Assembly (NCBI RefSeq): GCF_001405015.1
Contig: NZ_CYZX01000001.1
Span: 124,001 to 188,000 of the forward strand
Source of the DNA: Clostridium disporicum
Lineage (GTDB): Bacteria; Bacillota; Clostridia; Clostridiales; Clostridiaceae
Direction: 5' to 3'
Length of the DNA stretch: 64,000 nucleotides
A program made the translations under genes and the position numbers. The notes under the pieces were generated by a model. That model ran no database searches. It saw nothing but the letters and a program-made list of their open reading frames with translations, and was not told the DNA's origin. Below are positions 63,137 to 64,000 of this stretch, in pieces; the first letter of the stretch is position 1; every line of letters starts with the position of its first letter.

Positions 63137-63793
63137 ATGAGAATATCTGTAGCGATAGACGGACCAGCAGGTGCTGGAAAGAGTACTATAGCAAAGTTAG
63201 TAAGTAAAGAATTTAATTTAATGTATATAAATACAGGTGCAATGTATAGAGCTGTATCTTTAATGGCAAAGGAAAATAATATAGCGCCATCAGATATAAA
63301 AAGGCTAATGGAGTTAATAGATACATTAGAAATGCATTTTGAAAATGATGATTTGATATTAAACGGAAAAAATGTTCAAGAAAAAATTACAATGCCAGAA
63401 ATTAGCTCAATAGTATCAAATTATGCTTCAATTCCTGAAGTAAGACAAAAGCTTGTGAATTTACAAAGGAATATGTCTGAAAAATATAATGTTTTAATGG
63501 ATGGTAGAGATATTGGTACAGTAGTATTAAAAAATGCACCATTTAAGTTTTTCTTAACTGCAACAGCAGAAGAGAGGGCAAAAAGAAGATTTAATGAATT
63601 AGTTAGTAGAGGAATAGAAGTTAATTACGATACTTTATTAAGCGATATTATAAAAAGAGATTATATAGATAGTAATAGAGAAGTAGATCCATTAAGAATG
63701 GCAGATGACGCAATTGAAATAGATAGTTCTAATTTATCTATAGAAGAAGTTACAGAATTTATTTGTAATTATATAAAAAATAAATTACAATAA
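63137..63793 (+). CDS. cmk: Cytidylate kinase
   Basis: Phosphorylates CMP and dCMP for nucleotide synthesis. The P-loop GPAGAGKSTIAK is at residues 9-20, DGRDIGTVVLKNA near 119 and the TATAEERAKRRF lid segment near 138. Length 218 is standard. AAAGGTGG precedes the ATG. The cmk-ispH pair is a common clostridial order, which the next partial gene confirms. Confidence 0.96.
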   Translation: MRISVAIDGPAGAGKSTIAKLVSKEFNLMYINTGAMYRAVSLMAKENNIAPSDIKRLMELIDTLEMHFENDDLILNGKNVQEKITMPEISSIVSNYASIPEVRQKLVNLQRNMSEKYNVLMDGRDIGTVVLKNAPFKFFLTATAEERAKRRFNELVSRGIEVNYDTLLSDIIKRDYIDSNREVDPLRMADDAIEIDSSNLSIEEVTEFICNYIKNKLQ

Positions 63794-63834
63794 TATTGTT
63801 GGGTAGTAAAATTTAACAACAGGAGATAAACAGC

Positions 63835-64000
63835 ATGAAAAGAAAAGTAATTTTAGCTGAGAGTGCAGGTTTTTGTTTTGGGGTTCAAAGAGCGGTAGAT
63901 CAGACAGTAAAAATTCAGAAAGACTACGGTAAAAAAATTTATACATTAGGACCACTAATTCATAATAATGATGTTGTAAAATATCTAGAAAATAATGATG
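63835..64000 (+). CDS. ispH: 4-hydroxy-3-methylbut-2-enyl diphosphate reductase, partial
   Basis: Last step of the non-mevalonate isoprenoid pathway, an iron-sulphur reductase. Only the first 55 codons are inside the window. Residues 1-25 carry the AESAGFCFGVQRAVDQ motif with the first cluster Cys at about residue 14, and TLGPLIHNNDVVKYLENND follows. ATG 63835 is preceded by AGGAG, 9 bases upstream. Clostridial IspH is often fused to S1 domains at the C-terminus, which cannot be checked here. Confidence 0.93.
   Translation, partial: MKRKVILAESAGFCFGVQRAVDQTVKIQKDYGKKIYTLGPLIHNNDVVKYLENND

Noticed and set aside
1..64000. tRNA, rRNA, T-box, CRISPR, IS elements or prophage
   Set aside because: I looked for conserved T-loop GTTCGA-type tracts, T-box AGGGTGG elements, regular repeats and transposase or integrase motifs and saw none.

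Overview
The window looks like a 64 kb chromosomal segment of an anaerobic, endospore-forming low-GC Firmicute, most likely Clostridium sensu stricto. The evidence is very AT-rich DNA with strong AGGAGG-type ribosome binding sites, frequent TTG/GTG starts, a GerA-family germination protein, the sporulation-linked ymxG-ymxH-dapG gene order, and the Gram-positive nusA-infB operon. Nearly all genes are on the + strand, which suggests a single replichore read in the leading direction. I see no tRNA, rRNA, IS element, prophage or CRISPR array. I cannot name the species from sequence alone.

Layout. 1-8.6 kb: housekeeping and accessory genes (glycerophosphodiester phosphodiesterase, M32 carboxypeptidase, an orphan GerA on the minus strand, YbaK deacylase, TPR protein, GNAT, M3 oligopeptidase, a small tail-anchored acidic protein). 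8.6-12.5 kb: SWIM-SNF2 helicase and a BI-1-like membrane protein. 12.6-20.8 kb: a complete histidine-degradation set (hutH, ftcD, hutI, fchA, hutU) followed by an APC permease with its own promoters. Histidine goes to glutamate and the formimino group enters the folate pool. 20.8-25.8 kb: DUF1294, plsY, DUF488, a 49-codon ORF and a DnaQ-DinG exonuclease/helicase. 26-30.2 kb: an ABC importer of the sugar/glycerol-3-phosphate type with a promoter, candidate operators and an intercistronic hairpin before the binding lipoprotein. 30.4-35 kb: an NrnA-like phosphoesterase, an unusual fusion of a degenerate UvrD-like ATPase lobe to a LexA-type autoprotease, a PLP aminotransferase and a pyridoxal/pyridoxamine kinase. 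35.3-48.3 kb: the translation/RNA block rimP-nusA-rnpM-ylxQ-infB-rbfA-nrnA-truB-ribF, then rpsO, pnp, an M16 peptidase, ymxH and dapG. 48.4-57 kb: many small or unknown genes, including a minus-strand cluster of DUF5685, a J-domain-like protein and a cysteine-rich paralogue of the latter. 57-64 kb: an alpha/beta hydrolase, threonine dehydratase, pseudouridine synthase, MnmM methyltransferase, RpiR regulator, BaiN-like flavoprotein, cmk and the start of ispH.

The best candidates for undescribed biology are (i) the helicase-lobe/LexA-protease fusion at 31521-32951, whose Ala-Gly cleavage site and Ser/Lys dyad are spaced almost as in LexA but which has no recognisable DNA-binding domain, and (ii) the DUF5685/J-like/Cys-rich cluster at 49234-51570, where two proteins share a TPR-like core but end in different cysteine-containing tails. 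Two genes (8137 and 46741) also have complementary upstream sequence that could hide their ribosome binding sites. No stretch over 300 bases lacks a gene. The larger gaps hold the promoters and hairpins listed.
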